Shown: positions 1 to 10,504, counted from the first letter of the stretch. The stretch is DNA of 64,000 nucleotides from Rhynchopus sp. YZ270_cl-10 (GCA_964035575.1 OZ037834.1:713598-777597), one strand, 5' to 3'. Notes: generated by a model from the letters alone, not told the origin. A program made the numbers and translations.

Positions 1-770
1 GTTTGCTCGATCCCTTCAATGGGAACACAACAGCTTTTGCTGTTTTTCTTTTGTTTTTTGTTCTTTTGCCCCAAAATCTATTTTGTGAAGGCGGAACAAA
101 AAATATACCACAGCAGACGCAGCATACTTGTCTTTTGTACGTGGCAGGCACCTTGTGCACCTTTTGGCACAGTGTGGTTATATTATTATAGAAAACAGAA
201 TCTTCTTTGTGGACAGCACAACAACTTTTGCTCAGTTCTGACCTTCTCCTCTTCCGTTGAAGAGGAAAGTGTCCGGACCACGTTGTGCCACAGAAGGTTG
301 CAGGACACGTCGGTTGCCACCTGGCACACATGGCGCTTTCTTGACTGTTTATATCACCACTTTCCCTCCTCCCTCATCCGTTCATCGCATTTTCCAAAAG
401 AAATGTAAAATAAAAGAATACGCTCTGTCGGGCTGATCAAATATTTTGCCCGCCTTTCTTGCACCACACCACAAATAGTATCCGCTCGGAAAGTACCCAC
501 ACTTACTTTCAAACCACACACCAACAGGCCCCCCCCCCACCACACGAGCACACACCTATATGGGACAGTGCGGAACACCTGCCGCTAAATCCCCCCCGCC
601 GCCAGTTAAGGTATATTCCCCACACATTTTACCACACGATTGTAACACTACAGTTCTCTCATTCAAACAAAAAAAATTTATTTTTTTCCCGGCAATAAAA
701 ACACACCGAATACAGAGAAGCAACCATACTTTACCCAAAAACCTTCATCAACCCTCCCCTCCCTCCTCCC
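1..770. repeat. 770-bp direct repeat, copy A (cut by window edge)
   Basis: This stretch matches 4305-5074 at a constant offset of 4304 with no insertion or deletion, and every position I compared is the same. Identity stops at 770/5074, inside the pyrimidine tract just before a 3' splice site (CGCAG here, TACCCACAG in copy B). In copy B the segment supplies the 5' flank, first coding exon and most of the intron of the phosphoglucomutase gene. Here it stands before an unrelated peptidase gene. The left end is not visible because the window starts inside it. An assembly error is the main alternative. Confidence 0.95.
560..610 (+). pseudogene. Duplicated first exon of phosphoglucomutase, stranded before the peptidase gene
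   Basis: The 51 bases read MGQCGTPAAKSPPPPVK and end at a GTATAT donor at 611, exactly as in the working exon at 4864-4914. Joining this donor to the obvious acceptor (AG at 774-775) gives a frame that closes at 823 and does not enter the peptidase frame. A weaker AG at 785-786 would join it in frame (exon starting 787), so a fusion product is possible but not favoured. Confidence 0.6.
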
Positions 771-795
771 CGCAGTGTGTGGGAAGTCGTACCAC

Positions 796-3510
796 ATGCG
801 GAGCGGGGACTTCATCAGCCTGAAGGAGGGGAACGGGGCACCCACTGGGAACGTTGACTTTTCAATTGCTGGCTACGTGAAGCCTGTGACGATGACGAGA
901 AAGGGACGCACGCTGTTCACACTTGGTGGGACGGACAGGGCTTCGGACAGGTCACGTGACAACTGGGGTGCGTGGGTGATGGTGGACCGTTACGGACGTC
1001 TGAGTGTGCGCACGCCGCTCATTCGGGTGAGGAGCAGTGGAAAGGTTGTGGTGGGTGTGTGGCACCAGGTTGTGTTGACGTACACAGCTGCAGAGACAAT
1101 GCTGCGGCTGTGGGTCGACGACAAGCTTGTGCTGTCGAAGCGTGCGACGATGGACCTGCAGCAGAGTTCGAGGTACGGCGGGATGGCGATTGGGGAGTAC
1201 CACCTGGGGGGCACAAGGTTGTCGCGTGACGGGGAGTTCTTTGTCGACCAGGTGAGCTTTGCGGACCACGTGATGACGCCACAGGAGGCACGTGCGCCGT
1301 GCCTGGGGGTGACGGTGGCGGAGACGGAGGCTCCTCGCACAGGAGCACCTGCCACTTCTGCGCCTGCCACACGTGCACCACCAAGACCAACACCAAGACC
1401 CACACCAAGACCAACACAGCCTCCTGCCACATCTGCACCAGCCACACCAGCACCACGTACAAGCACACCTGCGAGGAGCACGCCACCGTCGTCGTCGTCC
1501 TCGGCTGCAGTGTGTGCGCAACGTGGTGCTGTGTGCGGTGTGGTGCGTGCGCAGGATGGGACAACTGTGCAGTGCGGGAGCTGTGCAGCGGCGGGGATGG
1601 TGTGTTCGTTCAACCGCTGCGAGGCACGCTGTGCGCTGGCAGACATCGGACAGGAGGGGCCCTTTGACGCAAGCCTGTTCGCGTACGTGCCGCTCGAGTT
1701 TTCCTACGAAGACCTGTCTGCACACGCCCACGCAGTGTCGGCGGAGCTGTTCCCGACGGACAGGCGCGAGCAGGAGTTCCCGTACGAAAGTGTGACGGAC
1801 ATGAGGTCGCGCGCAGTGCGTGTGGACTTTGGTGCGCTGTCTGCTGGGCCGGGCGGTGTGACGCTGTCGCTGAAGGTGCAGCCGCACACAGCGGGGCAGA
1901 CGGGTGTGCTGCTGCAGTCTGAGGCGGTGACGGTTGCCGAGGACGCAGGGCGTGTGTCGGTGGCAGTGCGGGCTGCAGGCGGAGGGAGGGGGGCGGAGGT
2001 GGCGGTGGTGCACACGACAGCGCTCTCGCACCGCCACTGCAACCACGTGGCAGTGGTGGTTGCTACCGACGGTGCTGTGGCTGTGTACGTGAACGGTGTG
2101 GCTGCAGGCGGTGCGCCTGTGTCTGTGTCGGGGAAGACGATGCAGCTGGGGGGCGTGCTCTCTGTGCCGCAGCACCCTGGGAAGGTGTGGGACGTGCGTG
2201 TGTACTCGCGTGCCCTGGGTGCGGCAGAGGTGGAGACGCTGGGGAACAGGTGCGGGGCTGTTGGGACGTCGTCGCTGGTGGTGCCCGACGCAACGCTGCC
2301 GAACTTCCTGTGCGGTGTGTACGAGTGCATCTACTGGCCTGAGGGGGTGACGGACACAACGCAGGACAGCTTCGAGTACCAGCTCTCGGGACACGACATG
2401 ACCTGGGAGCACAACGTGCTGGAGACAGGGATGTACGTGCACGGGGCGCTGTGTGCCGAGTACGCAAAGCCACGCCAGGTGCTGCTGACGGACGGGTACC
2501 GCCGGTCGTGGGTGAGCAAGTTCAACTTTGGGAAGGCGTGGAACCAGTACGTGCTGCACGAGAACTTCCACGCGTACCAGAAGCGTGCACAGGGGTCGAC
2601 GAAGTTCCTTGCAGAGTCGACTGCGTCGTGGGGTGCGTTCTCACAGAAGCCGACTGCGTACGACACGATTCTCGGGATGTACACCCTGCAGCCGCAGCTG
2701 GCGCTGTGGACGACACAGAGCTCGACCTTCGCAGACGGGATTGTGGACATTGGGAAGGGCGGGCACCAGTACGGGGCGGCGATCTGGGACTGGTTCGTGA
2801 CACACCACGTGCTTGGGGACGACTTCTGGGTGGGGAAGGTGTACAACCGTGCGCGCCTTGGGCTGGCACCGCTGAGTGGTGCACCTGCGGAGGGGATGTA
2901 CAACGCCCTTGCGGAGGCTGGGTACGACATGCGTGAGGTCTTCAGCGACTTTGCGGCACGTGTGACGACGTGGGACGTCGACTACGAAGAGACCTTCCGT
3001 GCGTCTGAGGAAGGGTCGTTCCGCCGTCTGAACGGGAACAACAAGAACAACAAGGAGGACCCTGTGGCCGACGAGGAGGTTGACAACAAGGTGGCTGTCT
3101 TCTACGGTGCTGGCGGCACGGACGGGGCGTGGGTGTCTGTGCCTGGGCGGTACATGATCGGGGACTGGGCCTTCAACGCGTACGAGGTGTCGGGTGTGGC
3201 GACAGGGACACAGTACACAGTGGGTGTGGTGCCGTCTGCTGCGAACCCTGCCTACTCTGAGTTCCGTGCACAGGCTGTTGTGCACAACACGGCAACTGGG
3301 GAGCGGCGCTACGTGCGGCTCCCTGCAGCGGTGGCAGGGACGGGCGGCAAGGCTGTGACGGCAACGGTGCGTGTGGGTGCCGGGGAGACGCTGTACTTGG
3401 TGGTGGCAAACACGCCTGCAACGCAGTTCAGAGACTTCCTCGCGTACTCGTACCACTACCTCATCCAGGAGGGAGGTGGGCCACACGTGCCAGTTCCGGA
3501 CCGTGTGTGA
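796..3510 (+). CDS. LamG-like / HExxH zinc-metallopeptidase-like protein
   Basis: The first ATG of the open frame is at 796; the exon probably begins at 776 after CCCGCAG. The product has about 904 residues. In order it shows a concanavalin/LamG-like domain (about 1-170), a Thr/Pro/Ala-rich linker (about 175-240, TPRPTPRPT repeats), a Cys-rich segment with seven Cys, a second LamG-like domain (about 275-490), then a peptidase-like region with HENFH (H588, E589, H592) and a downstream FLAES Glu (E607). That spacing suits a gluzincin-type zinc peptidase. A C-terminal beta-rich domain follows. Such proteins are normally secreted, yet there is no signal peptide: the frame opens almost at the first strand of the LamG fold. 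The original 5' exon was probably lost when the 770-bp segment from the phosphoglucomutase gene was placed in front. Peptidase activity is inferred from the motif only. Confidence 0.8.
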   Translation: MRSGDFISLKEGNGAPTGNVDFSIAGYVKPVTMTRKGRTLFTLGGTDRASDRSRDNWGAWVMVDRYGRLSVRTPLIRVRSSGKVVVGVWHQVVLTYTAAETMLRLWVDDKLVLSKRATMDLQQSSRYGGMAIGEYHLGGTRLSRDGEFFVDQVSFADHVMTPQEARAPCLGVTVAETEAPRTGAPATSAPATRAPPRPTPRPTPRPTQPPATSAPATPAPRTSTPARSTPPSSSSSAAVCAQRGAVCGVVRAQDGTTVQCGSCAAAGMVCSFNRCEARCALADIGQEGPFDASLFAYVPLEFSYEDLSAHAHAVSAELFPTDRREQEFPYESVTDMRSRAVRVDFGALSAGPGGVTLSLKVQPHTAGQTGVLLQSEAVTVAEDAGRVSVAVRAAGGGRGAEVAVVHTTALSHRHCNHVAVVVATDGAVAVYVNGVAAGGAPVSVSGKTMQLGGVLSVPQHPGKVWDVRVYSRALGAAEVETLGNRCGAVGTSSLVVPDATLPNFLCGVYECIYWPEGVTDTTQDSFEYQLSGHDMTWEHNVLETGMYVHGALCAEYAKPRQVLLTDGYRRSWVSKFNFGKAWNQYVLHENFHAYQKRAQGSTKFLAESTASWGAFSQKPTAYDTILGMYTLQPQLALWTTQSSTFADGIVDIGKGGHQYGAAIWDWFVTHHVLGDDFWVGKVYNRARLGLAPLSGAPAEGMYNALAEAGYDMREVFSDFAARVTTWDVDYEETFRASEEGSFRRLNGNNKNNKEDPVADEEVDNKVAVFYGAGGTDGAWVSVPGRYMIGDWAFNAYEVSGVATGTQYTVGVVPSAANPAYSEFRAQAVVHNTATGERRYVRLPAAVAGTGGKAVTATVRVGAGETLYLVVANTPATQFRDFLAYSYHYLIQEGGGPHVPVPDRV

Positions 3511-4304
3511 GAGACAAATGGAGGAATCTTCCGGCAAGGTAAAGACAAAGAGAGGCACAGAGAATCACCCATTTTACTGATAGCAACAAAAACCCCCACC
3601 GCCAATCGAATGTCTTTACCTTTGCCCTTTGCCCTTTCTTATTAATCATTTCAAAAAAAAAAAGAATATTGAGGAAACTGACACCTTTTTAATTTTACGG
3701 ACACTCTTTTTGTCTTCATCGCATTTTCTATTGCAAAGCGTTCGGGACACACACACATACACATACATACAATGTAGTGTGTCTTCTTTTTTGTTATATT
3801 TTGTTCAACACACCATTGTTTCGATTTTAATACGTTAGCAACCAGTCATGAAACACATGGCACATCCACGACGCATACAATACATGCAACCCTGTTGTGT
3901 TGCTGCAGTGTGGCAAGGTGTGTCGCTGCCCTGTCTGCGTTTCGTGTTTGTGTGTTTTTCTGCACGTGTTGCCCACACAGGTCCGCCGGTTGTTTGCTTC
4001 AATAGGTTGGTCTGTATCATTATTTTTGTTTATTATCCCCGTTGAGACTTTGTTCTTCACATAGATCCATGTGTCTCGTGAAGTGCATTCGTCTTGACAA
4101 GTTTCGATTTTTTTCTGTTTTTTCTGTTCCACTAATATTCCCTTTTCAAGCGAAATAAGCCTTTCATTTTTGTTTTAAATTTCATGCTTGTTTCGGGACG
4201 TTCTTGTGCACTGCTCATGCACTATCCATGTGATGTACAGGTAGTCCAATTTTTGCCCCTTATTTTCTTAGCTTTTTTTGTTCACCCCACACTACAGTTT
4301 TCAT
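3511..4304. other. 3' flank of the peptidase gene
   Basis: AT-rich, with no coding region or repeat that I recognise. It runs from the peptidase stop to the start of copy B of the 770-bp repeat. Confidence 0.6.
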
Positions 4305-5074
4305 GTTTGCTCGATCCCTTCAATGGGAACACAACAGCTTTTGCTGTTTTTCTTTTGTTTTTTGTTCTTTTGCCCCAAAATCTATTTTGTGAAGGCGGAA
4401 CAAAAAATATACCACAGCAGACGCAGCATACTTGTCTTTTGTACGTGGCAGGCACCTTGTGCACCTTTTGGCACAGTGTGGTTATATTATTATAGAAAAC
4501 AGAATCTTCTTTGTGGACAGCACAACAACTTTTGCTCAGTTCTGACCTTCTCCTCTTCCGTTGAAGAGGAAAGTGTCCGGACCACGTTGTGCCACAGAAG
4601 GTTGCAGGACACGTCGGTTGCCACCTGGCACACATGGCGCTTTCTTGACTGTTTATATCACCACTTTCCCTCCTCCCTCATCCGTTCATCGCATTTTCCA
4701 AAAGAAATGTAAAATAAAAGAATACGCTCTGTCGGGCTGATCAAATATTTTGCCCGCCTTTCTTGCACCACACCACAAATAGTATCCGCTCGGAAAGTAC
4801 CCACACTTACTTTCAAACCACACACCAACAGGCCCCCCCCCCACCACACGAGCACACACCTATATGGGACAGTGCGGAACACCTGCCGCTAAATCCCCCC
4901 CGCCGCCAGTTAAGGTATATTCCCCACACATTTTACCACACGATTGTAACACTACAGTTCTCTCATTCAAACAAAAAAAATTTATTTTTTTCCCGGCAAT
5001 AAAAACACACCGAATACAGAGAAGCAACCATACTTTACCCAAAAACCTTCATCAACCCTCCCCTCCCTCCTCCC
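4305..5074. repeat. 770-bp direct repeat, copy B (phosphoglucomutase 5' region)
   Basis: Second copy of the segment at 1-770. Here it fits the downstream gene: its exon (4864-4914) joins the phosphoglucomutase frame in phase, so this copy is taken as the original and copy A as derived. The sequence contains a C-run (4831-4842), a (CCCTCC)-type pyrimidine tract near its right end, and no tandem structure. Confidence 0.95.
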
Positions 5075-7009
5075 TACCCACAGAAGCCCCGCCAGAAGGA
5101 AACCCGCAGCCAACTCAACACCGAGGAGTCAAACCCCAAGGAAGAGGTCACCATGAGTCGCACCCAGCTGAGCAGCACGGAGGTCGCGACCACTCCGGTC
5201 CCCGGCGGGCAGAAGGCGGGCACCTCGGGTCTCCGCAAGAAGACCCGCGAGTTTATGAAGCCTCAGTACCTCGAGAACTTCACGCAGTCCGTTTTCAATG
5301 CGCTTGCCGACACGAAGGTGCAGCTGAAGGGAGGTACTTTGGTTGTCTCTGGAGACGGCCGCTACTACAATCGAGACGCTATCCAGGTTGTAACACGGAT
5401 TGCGATTGCCAACGGCGTGGACACCATCTGGATCGCCCAAGGTGGTCTCCTCTCTACCCCTGCTATGTCCGCAGTCATCAGGACCAGACGTGGCGGGTTT
5501 GTCCCTTTTGGTGGATTCATCCTCTCTGCGTCGCACAACCCTGGGGGTTTGGAGGAAGACTTCGGCATAAAGTACAATGCAGCAAACGGAGGCCCCGCGC
5601 AAGAATCCCTTACGGACGCAATTTTTGAACATTCCAAGACGATTTCGCATTTTAAAAGCTTTGAAGGATTTCCTATTATCGATGTTGATGTGATTGGCGT
5701 AACAGAGCTGGAATGCGACGGAAGGGCCATCTGCATTGAGGTCTTTGACGCATCAGAAGACCACGTGGCGGTGTTAAAGGATTGTTTCGATTTCCCAAAA
5801 ATCCGTGATTTTGTTCACCGCGAAGATTTTACCATGGTGTACGACTGCATGAACGGTGTCCAAGCACCATACGCAAAATCTATCTTCATCGATGAGTTTG
5901 GCCTTCCCGAATCGACCATTTTGAACGGAATTTCCAAAGAAGATTTTGGAGGTCCAAGCTCTGCACACCATGGACACGCGGACCCAAACCTCACTCATGC
6001 TGTTTCATTGGTAAAGGCGGTAGGGCTGGACGCTAAGGGATGCAAGGTGGATCCCGTTGAAGGGCAAAAATACGCAGATCTGGGAGTCGCCGCAGACGGA
6101 GATGCCGACAGAAATATGATCTGCGGAAAACAGTTTTTTGTCAGCCCTTCCGATTCCCTTGCAGTCATTGCCGCAAACGCTGCGTGTCTGCCATGCTTTA
6201 AATCTGGGTTAAAAGGATGCGCCAGATCCATGCCTACATCGTGCGCATTAGATAGAGTTGCAAAGGCGAAAGGAGTGCCCTGTTTCGAAACCCCTACTGG
6301 TTGGAAGTTTTTTGGAAATTTGATGGACGCTTCGACGTTCACTGCAGAGACCAGCTATTCACCGTTTCTTTGCGGGGAAGAATCGTTTGGGACAGGGTCG
6401 GATCACGTCCGCGAGAAGGATGGGATGTGGGCAGCACTCGCGTGGCTCCAAATCCTGGCCACGAAAAACACCCCAGGACGGCCCCTCATCACCGTCGAGG
6501 ACATTGTAAACGAACACTGGAGTATCTACGGCAGAAACTACTACGCTCGCTACGACTACGAAGGGGTGTCGAAGGAGAGGGCCACTAGCATGATGGAGGG
6601 AATGGCGAAAAGAGTGGAGGACAAAGCTGCCTGGAGTGTCTCTGGATATGAATTGGCACAGAGCGACAATTTTTCGTACATAGATCCCGTAGATTTGGCG
6701 GCACCCATCTCGAAAAACCAGGGAATTCGGTGGATTTTTGAGGACGGTTCGCGGGTGGTGTTCCGTCTCTCAGGGACAGGTGTGAGTGGTGCGACGGTTC
6801 GTCTGTATTTAGAACGTTACGCTGCGCCGTCAGCGGATCTTACAAAGCATCCCTTTGAGGTGGTGATTGGGCTTGCGAAGCGGGCGATGGAACTGTCCAG
6901 CATGCCAACGATCTTCCCAGCATCAGACGCTTCTTCGAAAGACTCATCTGGGGCACGTCTGGGCCTCCAATGTGAAGATGGAGTGTGTACTCCGTCGGTC
7001 ATGACGTGA
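4864..7009 (+). CDS. pgm: Phosphoglucomutase with a predicted N-terminal lipid anchor (two exons)
   Basis: Exons 4864-4914 and 5084-7009; the intron 4915-5083 (GTATAT...CCCACAG) is phase 0. The spliced product is about 658 residues against about 560 for typical alpha-phosphoglucomutase, which interconverts glucose-1- and glucose-6-phosphate. Visible family motifs are the phosphoserine loop SASHNPGG (Ser167), the metal loop DGDADRNM (from Asp355), the sugar-binding GEESFGTGSDH loop and the phosphate-binding RLSGTGVSGAT loop. All key residues are present. The first 40 residues are extra: MGQC offers Gly2 for myristoylation and Cys4 for palmitoylation, then a Pro- and Lys/Arg-rich stretch. Alveolate parafusins are phosphoglucomutase relatives linked to membranes and secretion, so a membrane-associated role is possible. 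If the intron is not used, translation could start at 5153 and give a 618-residue soluble form. The C-terminus is also about 40 residues longer than usual. Confidence 0.92.
4915..5083 (+). other. Phosphoglucomutase intron 1
   Basis: 169 bases with GTATAT donor, a long C/T tract and CCCACAG acceptor. The 23 codons between the acceptor and the internal ATG at 5153 are open and in phase with both exons, which is the main support for the intron. Confidence 0.8.
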
Positions 7010-7214
7010 GAGGGGGAGAGAAGGAGAAGGAGAGAAAGAAAACAAAAAAAAAAAGCAAAATAATTTGTCGATTTTTCGAAGTAAAGCAAAAAAAAGGCTT
7101 CGGGACAGTGTTTGAGTACAGAATTCCTAGAGGGGTTCCACTACTCTTGGTGGTGTGTTCGTTGTGTCGATTTTTTGTGGAGGCAAAAGAAAATAGGTAA
7201 ACAAAATCGGTAAT

Positions 7215-7470
7215 TGTTTTGACAGTGGAAGCTTGTTACAGGTGGCAACTACACTATTCCAACCTTTTCAAAGGTTTCCTTTTTACATCTTCTGTTGTTG
7301 GCCGCAGGGTGCTTGTGCTTTCATCCGGATGGCTGGCATCGTACGTGGGTCAGTCGGAGGTGCCTGCATTAATAACTTTACTTTCAAATAAAAGTATAGT
7401 GGAGCATGGTGTACACTCTAGGGTGGCTACACTAATGCAACCAAGTTTTCAAATAAAACGTTTTTTTTTA
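7215..7470. repeat. Gene-end repeat cluster after phosphoglucomutase
   Basis: Contains three interspersed motifs found again elsewhere. A GACAGTGGA...GGTGGCAACTACACTA motif at 7221-7260 recurs at 7970, 15303, 15757, 31718 and 37625. A GGCCGCAGGGTG...CATCCGGATGGCT block at 7300-7365 recurs at 29720-29800. A CTCTAGGGTGGCTACACTAA motif at 7417 recurs at 31672, 37281 and 37571. All are non-coding. Confidence 0.75.
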
Positions 7471-7587
7471 AATAGCGGAAAACTCCTTGAGGGGGGAAAG
7501 GAGGTTAGGGAGGTGGGGAAAAAGGAAAGTGTTTTTCTTTGGAAAAAGTTTCCTGGTGTAATGGGGGTGAAAACGTTTTTTTTTTTT

Positions 7588-7777
7588 TGTGTTATCAAGC
7601 ATTGACGAATAGAAATGGAAAACGACGGATGGTGCGTGCCCGCTTTAGCGTATTGTTTTTCCACTAACATCACTCACATTCATCAGTGAAAAACACAAAC
7701 CTTTTGCGGTGCGATAAACGAAAAAGTGTTTTCTTTATTTCATTTAACTGTCATATCCTGAAGTCGTTTTCTATTTT
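7588..7777. repeat. 190-bp repeat, copy 1
   Basis: Nearly identical to 62068-62258, beginning TGTGTTATCAA and running through GGTGCGATAAACG to CGTTTTCTATTT. Both copies lie in 3' flanks, about 580 bp after the phosphoglucomutase stop and 340 bp after the dynamin-family stop. No terminal inverted repeat is seen. Confidence 0.85.
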
Positions 7778-7968
7778 TGTTTTATTCTTTTGGGTTGTTG
7801 TTGTTTTTTTATACACTTCCCTAATGCTTTCAAATTTTTATTTGAAAGTGTATGAATTTGTGCTTTTTACAATGAGGTTGCGTGCTTTAAGGGGAACGGG
7901 GGAGGGGGGAGGGAAAGGTTGGTGCTACACTATTTCCAACCGAGTTTAAAAAATTGAAGTGAACTTTT

Positions 7969-8195
7969 TGGACAGTGGAGAGATTTGCACAACTGTGGCA
8001 ACACAACCGAGGCAAACTACACTATGGTGGCTGAAGGGGGGGGTGCTATTTTGTGCTATTTTTGTGCTACTTTCTGCTATTTTGGGGTCGTCAGCCAGAC
8101 TACACTATTTCCAACCAAGTTGGAGTGAACTGTAGGACAAAAAGTAGAGATTTGCACAACTGTGGCAACCTACACTACTCCAACCCAGTTTAAAA
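7969..8195. repeat. ACAGTGGAGA...CTACACTA gene-end repeats
   Basis: Two copies of the repeat (7971-8024 and 8132-8190) with TTTGCACAACTGTGGCAAC cores. The first is interrupted by the small palindromic element at 8025-8098. Confidence 0.75.
8025..8098. mobile_element. TGGCTGA palindromic mini-element, copy 1
   Basis: Ends TGGTGGCTGA and TCAGCCAG are inverted, with a GGGTGCTATTTTG-type core. It is flanked on both sides by ACTACACTA, as if a 9-bp target had been duplicated inside a gene-end repeat. Other copies are at 15833-15914 and 34602-34671. Confidence 0.65.
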
Positions 8196-8199
8196 TTTT

Positions 8200-8560
8200 A
8201 TAGTAAAAGGACTCCTTTATTGTTATAATGCTTGTTTGCTTTTTTTTTTGCATGGTGTGTGAGTTTTTTTTCTCCTAAGGTCGACTTAATCACTGTGAGG
8301 ACACAGTATATCCTTTCAAAAGATTGTGCTGTCCTCTAGTGTTCGACAACCCCATTGAGAGAAAGAGGCAGTGTGCCCTACGATGTTCCTGTGCTTCTCT
8401 TTTTGTGGTTTCCATGTGTGTAAGCACGTGAAGCCTAAATTGGCGCCTGTCATTTATCGACAATCAGTGGTCGCGCTAATTATGGGAAAAAATGGGGAAA
8501 AAATGGATTTCGGGTACGGAAAAACGTTCCTTGAAAAGGTTAGCTGGGGAGGCCCGGAAA
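8200..8560. other. Non-coding stretch
   Basis: AT-rich; no gene, RNA or repeat that I recognise. Confidence 0.4.
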
Positions 8561-9030
8561 CCCCGTTTTGTGGCATTTCCGGGCCAATCCCGGCTTGTGG
8601 TGGGGTATATACGGAAAAATGGACAAAATTTTAGTGACTTAAATTTTCGCAAAATATGAACCTATACTCGTAAACAAGGGTCATTTTCAGGAAAATTCGG
8701 AAAATTCCGAGATTTGGAAGCAATTTTTCTCCTGAAAATCAGTGGGTTTTCAGCCCCAAAACATACCGCGATTGGAATTTCCGGAATCCGTCCGCGCTGT
8801 GGTGGGGTCACTTTGCCGAAATGGCCAATTTTTTGGTTTTGGTCAAAATCCATGTGGGTAAAGAGGGCCAATGTAAATCCCACAACCAGATTTTCTCTCC
8901 CTGATCCTGACGTCTTGCAACATGAAAATGCGCGAAAACACCGGCATTTGCATTTCCGGAATTCGTCCGTTCTGTGGTGGGGTCAATTTGCCGAAATGGA
9001 CAAGTTCTTGGTTTTGGTCAAAACCCGTCA
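8560..9030. repeat. Degenerate tandem repeats, ~170-205 bp period
   Basis: The phrase ATTTCCGGAAT...TCCGT...TGTGGTGGGGTCA...GCCGAAATGG recurs at about 8574, 8778 and 8951, each followed by TTTTGGTCAAAA-like text. It is degenerate and non-coding. Confidence 0.6.
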
Positions 9031-9575
9031 GTGTAAGGTAAAGGGGGCAAGTGTTTGCCTGTAGAAACTGGAAGGGAACAGGCAGCGCCGCAGGCGCACG
9101 GTAACCAACTTTTTTTTTTTTTCCTTTTCTTTTTTCTCCTCTTTCTTTTGACTTTCCGAGCCAATTGCGTTCCACGGCGGGGTCACATGTATATGCAAGT
9201 CCACTATGTGGTGGTCTTACTCAACAATATTAGAACTTCTGGTTTCTTAATGAAATCCCCGTACTGCAAAAAAAAAACGTTCCTACCAAAACCCCCAAAA
9301 ATCCCGGGATGAGGGATGGACTTTAGCGCGAGCTCTGTCGACAATCACATTTTTTTTTTTTTTTTGTTCTTCGCTCAAATTTTTTTTTCTCTAAAATGGT
9401 TGACAGGATGAGGCTACCACCTTGGGCACTTTGGGTCTCAGCTTTCGGTTTTTCATTCACAGTCCTGCTTTACCAGAAGTGGACCACTTAAAACCAGGAC
9501 TTCTACGTCTGGGTACATAATAAGATATCTCGAGCTCACGACCATTTTAAAGTTTGAGATATTTGCACGATTGTC
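9030..9575. other. Low-complexity intergenic DNA
   Basis: Contains a GCGCCGCAGGCGC mini-hairpin (near 9086) that recurs at 27302, T-runs near 9111 and 9352, and no coding region that I can support. Confidence 0.4.
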
Positions 9576-9673
9576 ACCTGATTTGCCTGAAATTTTTGGT
9601 GGTGTTTTGGGGGGGTTTTTTGAATGCCAACCAAACTCCACTAAAACACTATCAAATTTCAGGCAAATCAGGT
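9576..9673. mobile_element. 98-bp palindromic element
   Basis: Perfect 20-base inverted ends ACCTGATTTGCCTGAAATTT around a 58-base loop. No target duplication is evident, and no second copy is seen here. Confidence 0.6.
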
Positions 9674-10005
9674 ATTACACCTCTCAAAAATGCTTCTTCT
9701 GTTTTTTCTCCTGAAAAAAAAAGTATACACAATGACCATGTGAACCCGGGTAACGTACTATTTTTCCTTTATTCCATAACATTTTTTTGCAAACCCGCAA
9801 ACCCGATGAACGGTGCGGCGTTTTGCACTTTCAAACTTCTTTTTTTTTTGCATGAATTTCCCTTTAACATAACACCCCAACCCCCGACCCTCTTCTGTTG
9901 TGTGTAGCCCACACAAAAAAACATAATTAAATGAATAAAGACTACAACGCGGAACAGAACAAAAAAAAGTATCTACCCTCTTTTCCCCCAACATCATAGA
10001 AGTCT

Positions 10006-10224
10006 TCTCATAGCTTGCTCTCTGTTGAAGTAGAGCTCTCTCGGCAGGATTGAAGCCAAGCTTGCTCGATACATGATCTTCAGTACCGATCCTCGGTGTG
10101 AAAGCATGGCCTAACGATCCTTTGGTCTCGCTTCTGTTCAAGGGAGGAAGCCGGGAGGTGGGACAGAAAAAAAATTACCACAGGGATAACTGGCTTGTGG
10201 CAGCCAAGCGTTCATAGCGACGTT

Positions 10225-10255
<31 letters not shown>

Positions 10256-10322
10256 CGCCTAGACAAGCAGAATTGTCTAAGGGTTGGATTGTTCACCCAC
10301 TAACAGGGAACGTGAGCTGGGT
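10006..10322 (+). pseudogene. LSU (28S) rRNA fragment, late domain V
   Basis: Reads in sense through recognisable LSU text: GTGAAAGCATGGCCTAACGA, TTACCACAGGGATAACTGGC, GCGACGTTGCTTTTTGATCC, GATGTCGGCTCTTCC and GGATTGTTCACCCACTAA. Internal segments between these landmarks are missing or altered compared with a working LSU, and the piece stops abruptly, so it is a nuclear rRNA fossil. Confidence 0.9.
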
Positions 10323-10363
10323 TCATAGCGACGTTGCTTTTTGATCCTTCGATGTCGGCTCTT
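10321..10363 (+). pseudogene. Second copy of a 42-bp LSU piece
   Basis: GTTCATAGCGACGTTGC to GTCGGCTCTT repeats 10211-10253 in direct orientation, about 110 bp downstream. The phrase CAAGGGAGGAAGCCG also occurs twice (10140 and 10370), so the fossil was rearranged after or during capture. Confidence 0.85.
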
Positions 10364-10504
10364 CTCTGTGCAAGGGAGGAAGCCGTTGAAGCCATTACCA
10401 CTACGATAGGCATGACAGTCTCTCCCCAGGTCTAGATGCCCAGCAAAGTTCTCACGCAAGGCCTGGCCGCTTTGACAGCAGGTTTAGCCAAAACCTGCGG
10501 AACC

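Noticed and set aside
952-2571. 539-codon minus-strand open frame opposite the peptidase gene
   Set aside because: His/Arg/Cys-rich shadow of a GC-rich coding strand; no domain, and the + frame has clear motifs.
1-5074. 770-bp direct repeats around the peptidase gene read as long terminal repeats of a retroelement
   Set aside because: The repeat contains a host exon and splice donor that fit phosphoglucomutase, and nothing between the repeats resembles a retroelement.
9758-10141. Minus-strand frame with SLGHAFTPRIGTEDHVSS
   Set aside because: This is the well-known antisense reading of LSU rRNA, not a protein gene.
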